NCBI RefSeq assembly: GCF_008831285.2
Contig: NC_045138.2
Location: 13,404,571 to 13,468,570 of the forward strand
Length of the DNA: 64,000 nt
Reading direction: 5' to 3'
Source: Nymphaea colorata
Lineage: Eukaryota > Streptophyta > Magnoliopsida > Nymphaeales > Nymphaeaceae
Shown here: positions 48,974-60,876 of the stretch, one piece after another
Layout of the letters: the number at the start of each line of letters is the position of its first letter
How positions within the stretch are numbered: position 1 is the stretch's first letter
Notes under the pieces: generated by a model
The model's input: the letters and a program-made list of their open reading frames with translations, nothing else
The model's database searches: none
What the model was told of the DNA's origin: nothing
Program-made: the position numbers and the translations under genes

Positions 48974-51900
48974 GAAGGTTCGAACCGAGTAATTTTCTTT
49001 TCCTCTGTAGGTAATATTCTTTCTTCCCCTCACAGTGTCTCCCGCTCTTTCCTCTTCTGGTCCACAGTCGATGATGCCTTTCTTGTGAAAAATCAAATAA
49101 TTGCACATTTAATATCATTAAAAGAAAAGTTGGAACTATTTGTAGATTTAATATATTTGTTTTTGTTCGATTGGAATCCTAGACATGTACAAAACTCTGA
49201 GAGCGATCGGCTTCTTTTGTACTTTGCTGGCGTTTTACTTGGTGTTAAAATCTCTTTGTGCTTCCTCCTCTTTCTTTTCAGTTACCCTAGAATACTGTGT
49301 ATACCTTCCTGAATCTGAAGGCCATCTTTCTTTGTCGATTCTCTATATTGCTGACTGGTTATTTCAGAGATGGAGCCAAGGTTGTCTTTGACTTGTAGCT
49401 TGGAAGGATATTTAGGTAATAACTTCAGAAAGAAACGAATCCCTTCAGTCTGATTTTATTCTGCGACCTGTTTGAGAGGAACGATTCTCTCACTGCTTAA
49501 TGACCTTGGCGAAGGCATTTTTCCATTTTAGGCGCGCTCAAAAAGGGGAAAGTGAAGTTCAACATGAAGTGATTTTATCGTTTGAATCTTATTGAACTCC
49601 CGTTTTCCGTTGGTCCTCTTTCATTTTTGGGTTTACCATGAAACGTTATGGAGGGGCTTGCAAACCCAAATAATGAAGAACAAAAAGCAGAATAATCAAC
49701 GAATTGGGGTCTCATGAGGACCAGCTTTCAAGTGGTCCGTATTCATGGCTTCCAAGGACCACACTGTTGGACGTGTCTTGTCGACGATGCCTTCTGCATG
49801 CATGATTCCTGCCACTCTCTACTGGCAATGGTTGGAAGCGCAGTTGCATCCAAAAGTTGAATGTTTTTAACCGTTGTTTCACGACATTAATTCCCCATGC
49901 ATCAACAAAACGGAAGCCCGTTCTAGCTCCGCACAGCACAGGGGCTGCACTCTTTTACTTTCTCGACGAGTCCAGGTCCCCACACACTTGAGAATGTCCC
50001 TTTCTTCTTGGAGCTCTTGCATCAAATCTTGCTATAGTGATATGGTTTTCCTAAAGCTGTTACGATGTCCTAGATCCGGCTGGGACTTGGGGTCCAAAAC
50101 AATAGAGACAAAAAGGAGGTGGTTATTCCGCAACAGAGCAGACTCTTCAAAAGTAGATCCCTCTTTTAAGTACACAATATTTATGAGCATGTTACACGTT
50201 TCCCCTTTTCCTTGCAAGAAAAAAACTATGAATTCTGATTCAAAATCTTCCGAAACAAGGAGGGAGTGCTTTTGCAAGGAAGTGTTGTTAAGCAGCAAGG
50301 ACATATCCATTCAAAAGTTTCGTTCCTATTTGATGCTACTGCTACTTGCATTGTGTTTGGAAATACTACGCCTCCGTTTTGAGTTGTCCATCTGGGAAGC
50401 ATCATAAAAGTAGATACCCACGGAACTGTGCACATGAAACAGCCGAAATACTCGATCGGTCGAGCTTTTAAGCGTCTCTTTCCTCATCTCAATCAAAAGC
50501 TCTTTTCCAAATAATCACACCCCAAAAGGATTGGAGAATGTTTGGGAGTAATGAACCCTTCCGCTTCAGTACTAATGTTGTGAAGGTGCCCAGCTGGAAT
50601 AATGTATGGCCCTGGCCCATCGCATCATCGACATAGGCAACAGTCTAGCTCCCACTTGACTGTAAACAAATAATGGCGGGCCACAGGGAGATAAAAGGCC
50701 AGAGAGGCAAGGGGGCTTTTGTCTGATTATATTTACCTACCTCCTGCGCTTTATATTTATCCTCTGATGGAGCTATGCATTGGATGTCACTACCAAACCC
50801 ACTAACTGGGCATCGCGCCTGTCCTGGCCAGACAATTGAGAAGAGCGCGTTCTCCAGTAAAAAGAAGATTAGAAAAAAAATACATCTATTGACTTGCATG
50901 TATTTGTCAAACGGATTCTGCAACGCGCGTATCCGAGGGAGCATGAGAGGCCGGATGTTTGGTCTTCATCCCAAGGTAGAAGAGATCGGGAAAAAACCTC
51001 AACAACTTCAAACCAAAAATAAATTACAGAAATACAGAAAGTTGGCTCACATCTCCAAAAAACTTTTTAGTTTTCTGAGCCCTCCCCACTTTTCTACGAC
51101 CGAGATTGGAGAAAACTTTTGGGGATGAGCTTACATCACAAATGAAACTGCGGAGTTCCTTGTCTTTCGATGCACAAAAATGCTGCTCCTGTGAGAAGAA
51201 AATCCAGCCGAATTTGCTGAATTATTAAGAGAAGCAGCAAGCAGGCTCGCGATTTACCTTCTCTATGTTTGCAAATAATCCCAGGTCTTTTAAATTCATT
51301 CCTCCTTCCCGTAGAACAGAAATTAACCAAGTATCAATGTTTAAGAGAGTTTAACAATAATAAGGAAATAACTTAAGCATAACAATTTTGTTTGGTGTTT
51401 GCAAGGTTCGGCTGGCTCATATTTCTTGCTTCTTCCTTTTTTTTTTTTGAATTTGGGTCTTGAAAAAAATGCACTTGGGTCAAAACGCTATAAAGACTGG
51501 CCTTGTAAGGGCTTGTTTTTCTTCATGATGAATCTGTCTAAAAAGATTGAGATGGATTCGTAAAACACTAGTATATGAATCTACTCCTAAAATATCGCTT
51601 CATAAGACATTTGAAATAATTTGTTATGACTATCAAACAAAATCTAAAAGGTCGTTCGACAACATGTACATTTCATAAATATCCTATGATTCTACCCCAA
51701 CGATTATGATAGATTCAAGAAACTTAGTTGTAGTGTTTTATAAAAAAAAGTATCCCTTCCTCATCCTCAAAGCCAGTGCAGTTTTGAGGAGGTCGTGATC
51801 ATAAACATGGCAACCCTAACACCACACACTAAGTGCTACAGGCACAACCCTAACACCACACACTTAAGTGCTACAGGCACAGGATAGTTAACAGGTAGCC

Positions 51901-52431
51901 CACTTATTTTTGTGAGCAGCGGCTGCCTTTTACAAGCGATAGAATGACTTTCATTGGAGAGAGATAAATGAGGGTACAGGATGAAACACCCTTCTCCTCT
52001 AGCTAGGCATTGCAGCATGGCAAAAATACCGATCCATTCACCCCAATTTTTTCCACCTTGGCTTTTCCCTGTGTATGCCTGGCGTTGCCGGTCATGGTAG
52101 GTTATGACGGTGGAGGATTTCCCTGAAAAATGATTACATGCTAGTCGTTAGATAGGAGTTTTTTGGCTGATGAACACTTGATCACCCAGCCAGCTTGGTG
52201 TGGGCACCGTATGTCTTCATCGTATCGTAGGCACACGTAGCTCCACTACTGCTGGCAAGGGAGATGGAGATAATTCTGCTAACATTATCAATAAAATTAG
52301 GATGACGTAGTAATTATTACTATGGAAAGTGAGCATGAAAAAGTAAAAGCCATCAGCAAAGGCGTTATAGCAGTAACGACGGAGCCGTTTTACAAAATGA
52401 ATAGTCATAAAAGTTGTAAAATATATACTTT
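48974..52431. other. 3.5-kb spacer; no gene recognised
   Basis: The first few hundred bases are probably the 3' UTR of the DUF868 gene. An open stretch on the plus strand (49874-50407, 177 codons) starts at TTG and has no recognised motif. A two-copy duplication of about 34 bp lies at 51811-51880. Nothing else can be supported. Confidence 0.6.
51811..51880. repeat. two-copy tandem duplication, about 34-bp unit
   Basis: CAACCCTAACACCACACACT followed by AAGTGCTACAGGCA begins at 51811 and again at 51845, the second copy with one extra T. Non-coding. Confidence 0.88.
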
Positions 52432-54370
52432 TGTCAAGGCTATTTGGCCTGCGCGGCACTCCTTCCTAACTCATTCTCAATGTAGTGGAAGCTTTCATCA
52501 ATCCTATGAGGAGTGCTACGCACTCACACACCATCACCCATGATTATCCCACATGTAGACCATCGGCAAACCGTGACCATGAGACTCTGTCAGAAAATCG
52601 TCATTCTTTTAAGCGCCTATCTACTTCTATACGAAACCTGGGTGAGAGTAGACTTTCGTTGGGAGGAAGTCCCCAACCGAAACCAATTGACGACTATATG
52701 TCATTAAGCAAGGCGACCAACTATCGCGTTACTCGACGACGGGCATTCACTTACTCACTCCCGCGTGACTCTACGTAGTTGTTGACGCAACATATGCGTC
52801 CACCGAAGGAATTACCCCTAATCCACGTGTACTCCCGTGCTCATCCAAACACTAAACGTAGGGAACCCATCTGATTCCCCAACGACGGACTTGCACTTCT
52901 AAAATGACTTATTTCCATGATGCACTTATACGCTTCGTCGTTGCACCAACACGCTGCACATTACAAGTGCATTGCTTTATGCTTGGCTTAGTGTTCGATT
53001 GGATCCCACATGCTTCCTGAGCAATGCTCAAACTGACCAAGCAGCATCCCATACTGTTGACTTGGCCGGGCCAAACATAGTCGGCCCGCAACATTTTCTC
53101 ACCACCACAACATTTTCTCACCACCAAATCGTCACTGTCCTTAGTGACTTACCCTAGGTGAGAGAAATTCTGCAGCCATCCCCTTCATTTCCTTCAATTG
53201 AGCCGACATTCATTGGACTGACGCACCCGCCACATCGCGGCTACCTGCCTTATCGAGTGTTTTGCCTCTAGTCCAACCTTAGTTTATTCTCATTTTTCTG
53301 TCATTGTTTGCACTTTTCCTTAATAAAATCCGAAATATATCTGACGACCATTAAGTCTCAAATTCCCAAGATGTGTTGCCAACCTGCACTCTACATGCTC
53401 ATTTCCTTGAGTATGTCAACATTAAGGGCCCATGTCCTCCTGGACAATCCTTTTTTTACGTCGGGCCTCTAACTTTATCTGCCTCAGCGAGTGGCTCTCC
53501 TGGCCTTTCTGTTCCTGACACCTAGATACCATCTTCGAAACGTGTGATCTTCATCTGACCAACACCAGCGCAGTCACTTGAACCAGTGTCCGACGAACAT
53601 GCCCAAACTATGGAGCACCAACAACAAACCAACGTTTTTCAAGACCACTTGTTGATTATATTTTTGCAATGTTCTCATCTTTCAAGTTCTTTTCGAGAAA
53701 TCATTATGCTCTGATACCACTTTGTCATAGACTGACTTTTTCAAGCCTATTTGGCCCACGCGGCACCGAAGGTTTCCCAAGCCTTCGGCCAGCATGTTTC
53801 ATTATCAATATAGTGGAAGCTTTCATCAATCTCCTGAAACCGTGGACTAGATGAGAAGTGCTACGCACTCGGTACACCATCACCAAGGATTATCCCACAT
53901 GTAGACCATCGGCAAGCCGTTGTCATGAGACCCTATCAAAACATCGCCATTCCTCCAAGCGTCTATCTACTTCCATACGAAACCTGGATGTGGGTAGACT
54001 TCCTTTTAGAGGAAGTCCCAAGCTGTAGCCAGTTCACGACTACATGTTATTAAGCAAAGCATCCGACCATCACCCTACTCGACGATGAGCATCTACTTAC
54101 TCGCCCCCGCGTGCAGTTGTGGACGCAACATATGTGTTCACTAGGAGAATTGCCCCTAACCCACACGCACCCCATGCTCATCCAAATGCTATGCATGGGG
54201 AACTCATCCGATTCACTAACGATGAACTTGTACTTTCAAAGGGACTGATGACCATGATGCTGCACCACTACGCTGCACATTCCAAGTGTATTGATTTTTG
54301 TTTGACTTAGCGTTCGATTGGATCCCGCATGCTTCCCGAGCAATGCCCAAACTGACCAAGCAGCATCCCA
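52432..54370 (-). mobile_element. old non-autonomous LTR retrotransposon (TRIM-like or internally deleted)
   Basis: Two long direct repeats, about 52432-53051 and 53723-54370, flank an internal segment of about 670 bp. Shared blocks include TAGTGGAAGCTTTCATCAAT, GATTATCCCACATGTAGACC and GACCAAGCAGCATCCCATAC. On the minus strand TGGTATCAGAGC (53719-53708), the initiator tRNA-Met primer site, lies 3 nt from the right repeat, exactly where an LTR element places it. The right repeat is therefore the 5' LTR. The internal part has no coding frame of note and no clear polypurine tract. The LTRs differ by many substitutions and indels, so the insertion is old. Exact ends and target duplication are uncertain: TACTT before the left repeat and TACTA after the right one are only a near match. 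Confidence 0.8.
53708..53719 (-). other. primer-binding site of the small LTR element
   Basis: TGGTATCAGAGC on the minus strand, complementary to the 3' end of initiator tRNA-Met, with the same 3-nt spacing to its LTR as in the large element at 13931-13943. Confidence 0.82.
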
Positions 54371-54374
54371 TACT

Positions 54375-55384
54375 ACAAAATCAATGAGTGGATTTATGTT
54401 AATGAGAAAATAAACAAGTCATCTGCACGATTGATTCTTTATTCAAGGGGTCAATAAAGGCGTTGGGTGGTAAAAAAACACGTTTTTTTTATCTCAGTTT
54501 TTTAATTTTTTTCAATAGTAATAGGCTTGCACTCGGGCATTATTAAAGGGTAGACTAAGCATGTCGCAGTTTTGAATCTTTTGAGGGCCAAAAGCTCCTG
54601 GTTTTCAATTCTCTCTTTAAGAATTGACAAAACGGAACTGATCTACATGACCTTTTTCTAAAGCATGAACCTAAATTTGAACGATCCAATTGTAACAAGC
54701 AAGCTATTCAGAGAACGTTTCAAGAGCACAAATTCTCATAGTTTCCAAGGACTAGTTTCTTGCAAAATCACGAGCAAATTAACAGTTAATGGGTCGTTTG
54801 TCATGTCACCCACTGACCGACCATTTCCAATAGAAGAAGCTAGAGGTTAAATTTGCTTGACAAAAGGTCGCTTTGAGTGGCGACTGACCTCAAATGGAAT
54901 GACATACCAGTTCTGCTACAATCCTCTGAAGGGTTGTTTGCTTACGAAGTTTAACGTGGGTGTCGGACAGAGAAGAGCCTGCCGAAGCTCTTGAACAAGT
55001 GCAGCGGGAGTGCATGGCCACAACCGATTGGCTTGATGGGAGTGCACTCATCATCAGCTACCCTTAAACGGGCCAGCTTACGGAGACGGGCGTTCTCTCT
55101 CCGTCAAAACCGGGGCGGGAGGGGAGGGGGTCCATTACTGGCGGCTCCGCCGGGCCGCCAGGCTCAGCAGAGCGCAGAAACCACCACCGACGACGTAGCG
55201 AAACCATGGGACATCGAGCGGAAACCGCCGGCCCCTGCCCACGATACAAGATGCGGGAGGGCCTTGATTGGCCCTCGCTCCGATGCCACGTCATTGGCCT
55301 GCGGCCCTTCGACGATCTCGATGCCCCTCTGCCCATCGCTCCACCCTCCCCCATGCTGGTTGCCGCTGCTGTTGGGTGTCCACC
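54375..55384. other. spacer and upstream region of the aldolase gene
   Basis: AT-rich at first, becoming GC-rich after about 55060. An ACGT core within GCCACGTCATTGG (about 55287), which also holds an inverted CCAAT box, lies some 200 bp before the aldolase start codon. No separate gene is supported; the 55064-55417 frames are by-products of GC-rich DNA. Confidence 0.5.
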
Positions 55385-55386
55385 TT

Positions 55387-55392
55387 TATATA
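55387..55392 (+). promoter_or_regulatory. TATA box of the aldolase gene
   Basis: TATATA in the context CCTTTATATACGG, 103-108 bp upstream of the start codon and followed by a pyrimidine-rich leader. This spacing suits a short 5' UTR of about 75 nt. Confidence 0.7.
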
Positions 55393-55494
55393 CGGACTCA
55401 CTCTCTTTTCCCCTCATCCCCGTCTTCTTCTCTGAGTCTCACATCCTCGCTCACTTTTCCTTTCCATTTCGGTGCTTAATCGCTCTCGCTCAGG

Positions 55495-56776
55495 ATGTCT
55501 GCATACCGCGGGAAGTACGCCGGTACGTCCCTATACCCCGCTCTCTCTCTCGCTCGTTTTTACTTTACCTTTCTCTCTTTTTATCCTGGAGTTGTTCGAT
55601 TCAGTTCTTCTGAATCTAGTGATTGCTGATCGATCTGCCTGTCCTCACTCTAGCTTCTCGTGAGTTGCTGCTTGACGAGCTTATTGGGTTTCATCTAATT
55701 CATGGCCCCCTTTTTATTTGGTTTCAGATGAGCTCATTGCCAACGCGGCCTACATTGGCACCCCAGGAAAGGGTATTCTTGCGGCCGACGAGAGCACGGG
55801 AACGATCGGCAAGCGGCTTGCCAGCATCAACGTTGAGAACGTCGAGTCGAACCGCCGCGCTCTCCGGGAGCTCCTCTTCTGCACCCCCGGCGCACTCCAG
55901 TACCTGAGCGGCGTCATCCTCTTCGAGGAGACTCTCTACCAGAAGACCGCCTCGGGCAAGCCCTTCGTCGAGGTCCTCAAGGAAGGCGGAGTCCTCCCTG
56001 GCATCAAGGTCGACAAGGGCACCGTCGAGCTCGCCGGCACAAACGGCGAGACCACCACTCAGGGCCTCGACGGCCTCGGCAAGAGGTGTGCCGAGTACTA
56101 CAAGGCCGGCGCTCGCTTCGCCAAGTGGAGGGCCGTTCTCAAGATCGGACCCAATGAGCCCTCTGAGCTTGCCATTCAGGAGAACGCTAATGGCCTTGCT
56201 CGCTACGCCATGATCTGCCAGGAGAATGGCCTTGTTCCCATCGTCGAGCCTGAGATCCTGGTCGACGGTGCTCACGACATCGACCGCTGCGCTGACGTGA
56301 CCGAGCGCGTCCTCGCCGCCTGCTACAAGGCGCTGAACGACCACCATGTCCTCCTCGAGGGCTCCCTCCTCAAGCCCAACATGGTCACCCCGGGCTCCGA
56401 CGCACCCAAGGTTTCGCCGCAGATGGTGGCTGAATACACCGTCCGAGCACTCCAGAGAACCGTCCCTGCCGCTGTCCCCGCCATCGTCTTCCTCTCAGGT
56501 GGCCAAAGCGAGGAAGAGGCCACCCTCAACCTGAACGCCATGAACCAGCTCAACACCAAGAAGATGTGGACTTTGTCCTTCTCCTTCGGTAGGGCCCTGC
56601 AGCAGAGTACACTCAAGAAGTGGCAGGGGAAGGAGGATAACGTCGAGGCTGCTCAGGCGGCCTTCCTGTCCAGGTGCAAGGCCAACTCGGAGGCGACCTT
56701 GGGTGCATATAAGGGCGATGCTGCTTTGGGAGAAGGCGTTTCTGAGAGTCTGCACGTTAAGAACTACAAGTACTAA
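55495..56776 (+). CDS. FBA: fructose-bisphosphate aldolase class I, cytosolic
   Basis: Cleaves fructose 1,6-bisphosphate to dihydroxyacetone phosphate and glyceraldehyde 3-phosphate in cytosolic glycolysis and gluconeogenesis. Two coding exons: 55495-55522 (only 28 nt, MSAYRGKYA plus one base) and 55728-56776, joined CG|GTACGT...TTTCAG|AT in phase 1. The product is 358 residues, the usual length of plant cytosolic aldolases, with no transit peptide. Active-site residues are in place: D30 (ILAADES), K142 (AKWR), E183 (VEPEI), Schiff-base K225 ([11 protein letters not shown]) and the C-terminal Y358 (NYKY). The phosphate-binding stretch [11 protein letters not shown] is intact. Exon 2 has almost exclusively G or C in third positions, far more than the nearby PPR gene, which fits a highly expressed gene. 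A TATA box lies upstream. The call is certain; which paralogue it is cannot be told. Confidence 0.98.
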
Positions 56777-58440
56777 GAAAGCATGGTAGTCGGGAAGGCA
56801 GGGAGAAGATTTTGTCTTCCCGTTTTCCTCTCTTTTCGAGTGTAGGTGGTAGTCGATCATAAGGATGAGGCGGAGCTTGCTTTCCAGGAGGTGCTCTTGT
56901 GTGTTTTCCCCTTTTTTTCAGTATTGTAGGGGGAGGATTTTGTTTCTTTTCTATGAGGTTTTGTTTGATGTTGTCGACAAAAAGGCTTCCATGGATTATG
57001 AACAAATCTGCGAGTGATGAGTTTTTGTTGGACTTTGTGATTAATGAAGTTGCTTTTGTTTTATTTCCTGTCTTGTTCCTTTCTCCTGTTTCTACGAGAC
57101 CGCTTCTGTATTTTCCCTCCGCCGTTGCTTAAATGCAGGCTCAGTTCATATTCATTTTTACGTCTTCTTTTATCTTTTTCTTCAGGTTTTGAACTGAAAG
57201 GTTTTGAGTTCCTTAGCATCTGTTTGTAATTATTTGACTATAACATGAACATGATTCAGAATTAGCCATTCACAGTAATTAAAGCTATATGTACTTGAAC
57301 AAAATTGCTAGGACCTAATATGGTTGCCAAACATAACTTCAAAGCCTGAAAGATCCAACAAACCTTAACCAAATGATGCTGCACTTTCGATGCCAAAAAA
57401 GGTTAATATACAGTTGTTGAACCAACTCATGAACCAAAAACTGCGAAACCATGGTGTACAGATCAAACTGATGTGAAGCTCGCCAATGTTGACTTTTGGT
57501 TGCTCCAAATTCGCAACTCCGTTTTGGGTTAGACGTTTCTTGCCTCTCACAAGGTGAAGTAATCACGCAAGAATTGCAGTGCAGTCCGCTCTAGGCCACG
57601 GGACTCTGCCTTCATAGCCTACCAGCCTCTGGAAGAAGAATCAGTATGCCCTCACTGAACGCGGTTTCAGAGCACATGAACCTTGAGCTGTTTACTCTTG
57701 GGCACGCAAACAGATAATTTCCATGACTTGCTTTCTACGGTGGTTATCAATTACAGAAGGCGTAAACTAGTCTGTTGTAGAGTGATCAAGAGGACAACTT
57801 GCTCAGCAGCAGCGGAGTCAGGCACTTGCAGCATGTGTGTGACTAATCAATCGCTGCAATGCTCAGACGGACTTCCTGAATCAACAACTCTAATACCATT
57901 TCCACGCGACATTATCTATATCTACCCAACTCTTTGACAGAATTAAGTAACGACCCCCACCCAAAATATTCATATGCTAATGGTCTCTTGCTCAGATCCT
58001 CAAGTGCTGCACAAGCAAGCGCCTGCTCATCTTTGTTGTAGACTGACAGGAACCACACTGGTGGCTGATTCCACTTTAAACTCTCTCTCTCCCCCCAAAA
58101 CTAGAGTCGAAGAGACACGAGGTAATAAAATATGCACGAAAGGAGAAATCAGAAACCATTAAGCAGAAATCTGGTGTCCCTGAAGTAACAGAAGGAGGTT
58201 CCTATCGTGTTTCCACAATTTGACATTTAATGCACGGTATTCTTTGCAAAGTAATCATAAGACATAAAAGTAAGAAGCGTATTATAACCGTAGAGTTAAA
58301 CAAGTGTAGTCGTCTGGACCCCGTCATCATTCATCCAGAGCTCGCATAGAGACTAAGAAACTAAAGTTGCAGAAACGAAAAATCTACTTACAAGGACATG
58401 GAAACGAAAGCATCTCCGTGACAACTGCTAGCTTGGGAAC
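56777..58440. other. convergent spacer between aldolase and the GUB_WAK gene
   Basis: The first 250 bases or so are the aldolase 3' UTR (pyrimidine-rich, TTTTGTTTGATG region). The right end is the 3' UTR of the minus-strand GUB_WAK gene. Short frames at 57339-57566 (-) and 57683-57937 (+) show no known motif. Confidence 0.65.
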
Positions 58441-59199
58441 TCAAAACAGCAGCATAGGCAACAGGGTCATTATAACTATAAGAAATGCGACAGCAGATCC
58501 AGCTTCCACATGATGCTTACGAGCACCTCCAGAAAATATCTGGTTTTCTGCGTTAAATAAAAGACGGACTCTCGTTATATTTGTGAGGTGCTTCGTGTCC
58601 AAAAAGATTAAACATGATCTAAGCAACCATAGTTGATCTCAATCAACAACTGCTTTAGATGAAAAGCGATTTGCATAAATGTACTGTGAAGAAGATGAGG
58701 AGGATTGATGGTGAAACGGAAACTTACTGCATCTCTTTGGGTAGCAAATGCATCTGAGCCCTATGCCACAATTTCCGTGGGGCTTCGTGCACTCCTCGCA
58801 CACATTCGGAAGGTGAGTGGGCACGGTGAAGGAACTTACTTCCCCGAACTTCAGCTCCCAAACCCCGCTTTTTGGTTTCCCCTGCTCCAAAGGGTACTTG
58901 CCCAATCCTAAGCTCTCAGCGTCGTAGTCGATTGCTGATACATGAAAGACGCCTTTGTCGATAAGGACTAGATAGAGGTTCTGGTCGTGGCAGACAAGGA
59001 CATGTGATGGAGATGAAGAGGAGCAATTCCTTTCAAGAGCAAAGGGGTGCTTCACAGTGAGGTTTCCACACAGCCTTGGCCGACAGAGCTTGCCAACGAC
59101 TGAAGAAGAAGAAGAAGAAGAAGAAGAGGGGATTAGGAGATGGAGGATGAAGAAGAAGAAGAAGAAGAAGAAGAAGAAGAAGGTTTTGTGTCTGAACAT
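58441..59199 (-). CDS. small secreted GUB_WAK-type cysteine-rich protein, probably GPI-anchored
   Basis: Resembles the extracellular part of wall-associated and LRK10-like kinases, without a kinase. Two exons, 59199-58728 and 58547-58441, joined A|GTAAGT...CGCAG|AA in phase 1, give 192 residues. An N-terminal secretion signal is formed by MFRHKT plus about eleven phenylalanines and ILHLLIP, followed by nine serines. The GUB_WAK part starts at C39 (CRPRLCGNLTVKHPFALERNC) with the CG...PF pattern, then VLVCHDQNLYLVL and FHVSAIDYD. A WAK-associated cysteine cluster follows (CEECTKPHGNCGIGLRCIC). Exon 2 adds a hydrophobic tail ending at the stop (AVAFLIVIMTLLPMLLF), preceded by small residues, as in GPI-anchor signals; a plain membrane anchor is the alternative. 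By family, it may bind pectic polysaccharide at the cell surface; this is not demonstrated. Confidence 0.85.
59102..59182 (-). repeat. two (TTC)n microsatellite blocks inside the GUB_WAK coding exon
   Basis: On the coding strand TTC/TCT repeats occur at about 59150-59182 and about 59102-59127, separated by some 20 bases. The first is read as phenylalanine codons and the second as serine codons, because the phase differs. Confidence 0.9.
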
Positions 59200-59694
59200 C
59201 CTGCTGGGAGGGATGAAGATGTCCTTGATTTAGCACAGGTGCTCTCCCTTTGTTTTGTTTTGTTTTGTTCTTTTCACCGAAAGATTCCGCTATTATTTGT
59301 TCCTCTTTTTTTTCTTGCATTATTAAGCCTTTTTTTCGTCTGTTGGCAGACCGCAGCTATACATCTTCGTGTCAAGGTTTGAGTGCCACCGAAAAGCTGC
59401 TTAGGCTGATGATTAGCGGCACCATAGCAAGAGGAACGCCCCGTAAAAAGTGCTACGTGAAACGGTTAGCCACCCAAGTAAAAAGCCCCTCTCCCACAAG
59501 CGACGATTCTCACAGGGTCCCTGTAGTGGTGCCTTCCATGGATGCAAGTTGTCAGATGTGGATGGGCATTGGGGCAGTGTGCAACCACCAACAGCTTCCA
59601 CTTCTTTTTGGCTCCTCGAAGTGGAAAAACATGTCATTTTGTTTTAATTAATAATTTATGCAGGAAATTGACAATTGGTGCTCTCTCTCTCTCT

Positions 59695-59697
<3 letters not shown>

Positions 59698-59751
<54 letters not shown>
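59698..59751. repeat. (TA)n microsatellite, about 26 units
   Basis: Uninterrupted alternating T and A, preceded by a CT run at 59681-59694. The longest of about ten TA runs in this window; the next longest is at 46616-46652. Confidence 0.97.
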
Positions 59752-59752
<1 letters not shown>

Positions 59753-60798
59753 CTGTTGATGTTTGAACCTTGGTTAGAAGCTCATCATAGACATGTCATT
59801 TGTTTCCATTTATTCACAGGTAACGTCATCTTAGTTGATAAATTTCAAACTTTATAAACTAATTGGACAACTTAAGAGAGTTAAGATGGATGAATCTGTC
59901 AGTAGCAAGAAAGCAAAGATGAATTACTAGTAAAGCCAGTAATAATCGTGAACCTTCGTCGTTTCTTTTTCCCTTATCAGTAGTTTATTAATTCGTTGTC
60001 AATCTTACGTAGCAAAAAACATAACTGAATGTATTCGTTTAGCAGTTGATGGCTTAGATACTTGCATCAATGACGTTCTTGAAGTGAAACCTTTTGGGTT
60101 AGGTGAAACTAACCCCCTCACCATGGTAACTGCAAATGGAAGAGATATTAGTTGTGGGTGTGCTTGCATGTTGTCTCAAAACAAGTGAAAGACAAAAATT
60201 CCCTCCTTGCTAAGCTCCCTCTTTCCACAGGCGGTCATGGATTAGACGGACAGGTTTTTCTTGACTGAAGAATAAAACAGATGTTCTTCTCAAGAAGTAA
60301 CGAAAAAAATGGTAGTTTGCAGGTGTTCCAGAAATTGTCAAAAAGGAGATTCGAGTATAGTAGATATCCTCTGCTTGAGTGCTCCCATTTTCACCAGCAG
60401 AGTTCTCTTTTTTAGCCTGCGCAAATGAAGACCTAAAAAAAGCATATAAGAGAGAAGAACTCATTAGCGTAGGGTTCATAACTCTCGGGCCATAAGCAGC
60501 AGAAAGGACTGTGTCACTCAGCGTGACCTTCCCAACGTGAAACACCAGCAGAATGACTACATGCGTCCACCGAGCCAGCCACCTACTCCAAACTCCGCTG
60601 TCCATGTAAAGAGATATTTATGGCAAGTGAAGACCCACTACCAGAAACAATCTGGATCAGAAGAAGATGCCCTTTTGCATGTTCCTAAGCTGTGGACTGC
60701 ACAATTCTGCGCAGTGGTCGTTATTGGTTCATGAGATCATGCAAGAGTGCCCCCTTCAGTATGCAATAATTCTCAGAAAGAGTCTTAAATTCCATTGT

Positions 60799-60876
60799 AT
60801 TGACAAATATTTAGATGTTGGGACTAATGCAAAATGATATTGACAAATATTTAGATGTTGGGACTAATGCAAATGT
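60799..60876. repeat. two-copy tandem duplication, 40-bp unit
   Basis: ATTGACAAATATTTAGATGT followed by TGGGACTAATGCAAA occurs at 60799 and 60839 without visible differences until the end of the unit. Non-coding. Confidence 0.92.

Noticed and set aside
49874-50407. 177-codon plus-strand open frame
   Set aside because: Begins at TTG, not ATG, and shows no domain; minus-strand frames overlap it equally well.
55064-55613. GC-rich frames upstream of aldolase (117-162 codons)
   Set aside because: They overlap the TATA box and leader of the aldolase gene and show no domain; by-products of high GC.
60210-60605. 131-codon minus-strand frame with a hydrophobic start and an internal acceptor-like TTTTTTTAG
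   Set aside because: No family recognised and no matching donor or following exon could be settled; could be a real first exon, but not supportable from sequence alone.
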